NCBI GenBank assembly: GCA_020161405.1
Contig: JAIUOD010000001.1
Location: 1-64,000, forward strand
Direction of reading: 5' to 3'
Origin: Pseudomonadota bacterium
GTDB lineage: Bacteria; Pseudomonadota; Alphaproteobacteria; Caulobacterales; Aquidulcibacteraceae
Length of the DNA: 64,000 bases
Shown here: one piece after another, positions 63,076 through 64,000 of the stretch
How positions within the stretch are numbered: the first letter of the stretch is position 1
Layout of the letters: the number at the start of each line of letters is the position of its first letter
The notes under the pieces: generated by a model
What the model was told of the DNA's origin: nothing
The model's input: only the letters and a program-made list of their open reading frames with translations
Database searches by the model: none
Translations under genes and position numbers: made by a program

Positions 63076-63103
63076 CACCCCCAAACTCGTTTGGGGGTGT
63101 TTT
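63076..63103 (+). terminator. Rho-independent terminator of rplM-rpsI
   Basis: Stem CACCCCCAAA/TTTGGGGGTG with a CTCG tetraloop, then TTTT. It starts 7 nt after the rpsI stop. Confidence 0.9.
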
Positions 63104-63162
63104 CATATCGACAACAAAAAATCAAAAAGCGTGGTTTTTGCTTTTTTGTTGGCATATATTTC

Positions 63163-63196
63163 AAAAAACGCCCAATGTTACCTTTGGGCGTTTTTT
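63163..63196. terminator. Second, bidirectional terminator after rpsI
   Basis: Stem AAAAAACGCCCAA (63163-63175) and TTGGGCGTTTTTT (63184-63196) with an 8-nt loop. The A/T ends give a six-base U-tail in both directions. It insulates the ribosomal operon from the last gene. Confidence 0.85.
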
Positions 63197-63285
63197 AATT
63201 AATTTGAGTTTATTTCGATTATACTTAAAATCATGCCATTACCATGTTACTAGTAATCATTAATAATTTAATATAAAAAGTAGCA

Positions 63286-64000
63286 ATGTCTAAAAATCAA
63301 AACCCATTGTTGTATAGTGAACGAAACGGCTTTAAAAGAAAATTTAAAAGTCTACCACTAGAAACAATCAAACCAATATTAAACAAGAAAATATTAGAAT
63401 TTGAAGAAAAAGGCTTGTTTGCTGAATATTTCGGTTTTTATCACCCCGATTATAAAGATGATAGACTAAATGGTATAGCTGGCGAGGACATCCCAACCTA
63501 TCTTTTATTGAATGAAATGAAAGACAACCTATGGCCATTTTCAAATTTTATAAATGAACATGACGAAATTGACCTCTTTGATACGATTGAAATTCTATTC
63601 AAATATGTAAGCTTGCCACTAGAAGCTAATTATGTGACAACTTTTGATGGCGGTTATATTTATTTTAGCAATTTTGATTCTAAGCAGGGGCAATTATTGT
63701 TTAAAGACGAAATCAATAAAATTATTTCAAAATATAAAGATGGATATGAATTAACAACTTATGGTGAAATAGTTGAAATAGCACCAAGTGAATTTACAAC
63801 ATTACTGGATGCTAAAATACTCTCGAATGACGATAACCTAATTTCTAAAATTGAAAACGCTAAAAGAAAGTATCGGCACCGCAATTCAAATGCAATAGAC
63901 CGTGACGATGCCGTAAGAGACTTATCTGATGCCTTGGAAATACTAAGGCCAAAAATAAAAAAAGTCCTTATGAGCAAAGACGAATCTGACCTTTTTGATA
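63286..64000 (+). CDS. Unrecognised protein, N-terminal 238 codons (3' end outside window)
   Basis: An open frame from ATG 63286 runs without a stop to the window edge. The translation is highly charged, with no signal peptide or membrane helix. It starts MSKNQNPLLYSERNGFKRKF and includes FGFYHPDYKDDR and, near the end, a helical stretch KRKYRHRNSNAIDRDDAVRDL followed by SDALEILRPKIKKVL. The late part is reminiscent of helical HEPN-like domains found in abortive-infection and toxin proteins, but I cannot confirm the motif, and the critical part may lie beyond the edge. It sits alone behind two terminators with an AT-rich promoter region, as accessory genes often do. Codon use is A/T-rich. Confidence 0.75.
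   Translation, partial: MSKNQNPLLYSERNGFKRKFKSLPLETIKPILNKKILEFEEKGLFAEYFGFYHPDYKDDRLNGIAGEDIPTYLLLNEMKDNLWPFSNFINEHDEIDLFDTIEILFKYVSLPLEANYVTTFDGGYIYFSNFDSKQGQLLFKDEINKIISKYKDGYELTTYGEIVEIAPSEFTTLLDAKILSNDDNLISKIENAKRKYRHRNSNAIDRDDAVRDLSDALEILRPKIKKVLMSKDESDLFD

Noticed and set aside
1-64000. CRISPR arrays, tRNA or rRNA genes, insertion sequences
   Set aside because: No regularly spaced repeats, cloverleaf-like segments with CCA-type ends, ribosomal RNA stretches or transposase motifs were recognised by eye.

Overview
This window looks like a chromosomal segment of a low-to-moderate G+C alphaproteobacterium. The signs are an alphaproteobacterial dcw (division and cell wall) cluster order, a meso-DAP type MurE, a family-4-like uracil-DNA glycosylase with the WRPPGNRTPT block, ETF-ubiquinone oxidoreductase, a TonB-dependent receptor and long compact operons with ATGA overlaps. 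I cannot name a genus. Function calls come from motif recognition by eye; no search was run.

Layout. (1) 1-1279: right edge of a prophage remnant, with the 3' part of a terminase large-subunit gene followed by a second, decayed copy of the same nuclease domain. (2) 1438-10090: a visibly more G+C-rich, single-strand gene block running TetR regulator, TonB receptor, exported metallo-beta-lactamase-fold hydrolase, acyl-CoA ligase, SCP-x type thiolase, cyclase-family hydrolase, SMP-30 lactonase. It reads as a catabolic island for an unknown hydrophobic or lactone-type compound, with palindromes in front of tetR and the receptor gene. (3) 10157-10808: non-coding, palindrome-rich. (4) 10809-16508: signalling locus with a CHASE4 histidine kinase, a REC-GGDEF-EAL protein and a divergent GAF-PAS histidine kinase. 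(5) 16547-32718: housekeeping genes (aroA, purine deaminase, NAD(P)HX dehydratase, tRNA methyltransferase, ispB, WecA/MraY-like transferase, ispE, TPR protein, ETF-QO, UDG, lytic transglycosylase, zinc peptidase) and a toxin-antitoxin pair with a palindromic operator inside an apparently leaderless promoter.

(6) 32269-36877: five-gene minus-strand operon (YcgN-like, RNA methyltransferase, 2-hydroxyacid dehydrogenase, MBL hydrolase, M28 peptidase). (7) 37106-49478: dcw cluster rsmH-ftsL-ftsI-murE-murF-mraY-murD-ftsW-murG-murC, cut off after murC and lacking mraZ. An AmpR-like regulator sits 25 nt upstream in the same direction, divergent from a class A beta-lactamase lipoprotein and a lysozyme-like exported protein. 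(8) 52583-55427: exported MsrA, exported MsrB and a DipZ-type reductase, a likely periplasmic methionine sulfoxide repair unit.

(9) 55657-59406: membrane proteins, a decayed CPBP-family protease gene and a MipA/OmpV porin-like protein. (10) 59625-61973: a cAMP-type Crp regulator, a remnant of a cyclase C-terminus and a membrane class III nucleotide cyclase. (11) 62110-63068: rplM-rpsI with two strong terminators. (12) 63286-64000: the first 238 codons of an unrecognised gene running off the window. No tRNA, rRNA, CRISPR array or insertion sequence was recognised.
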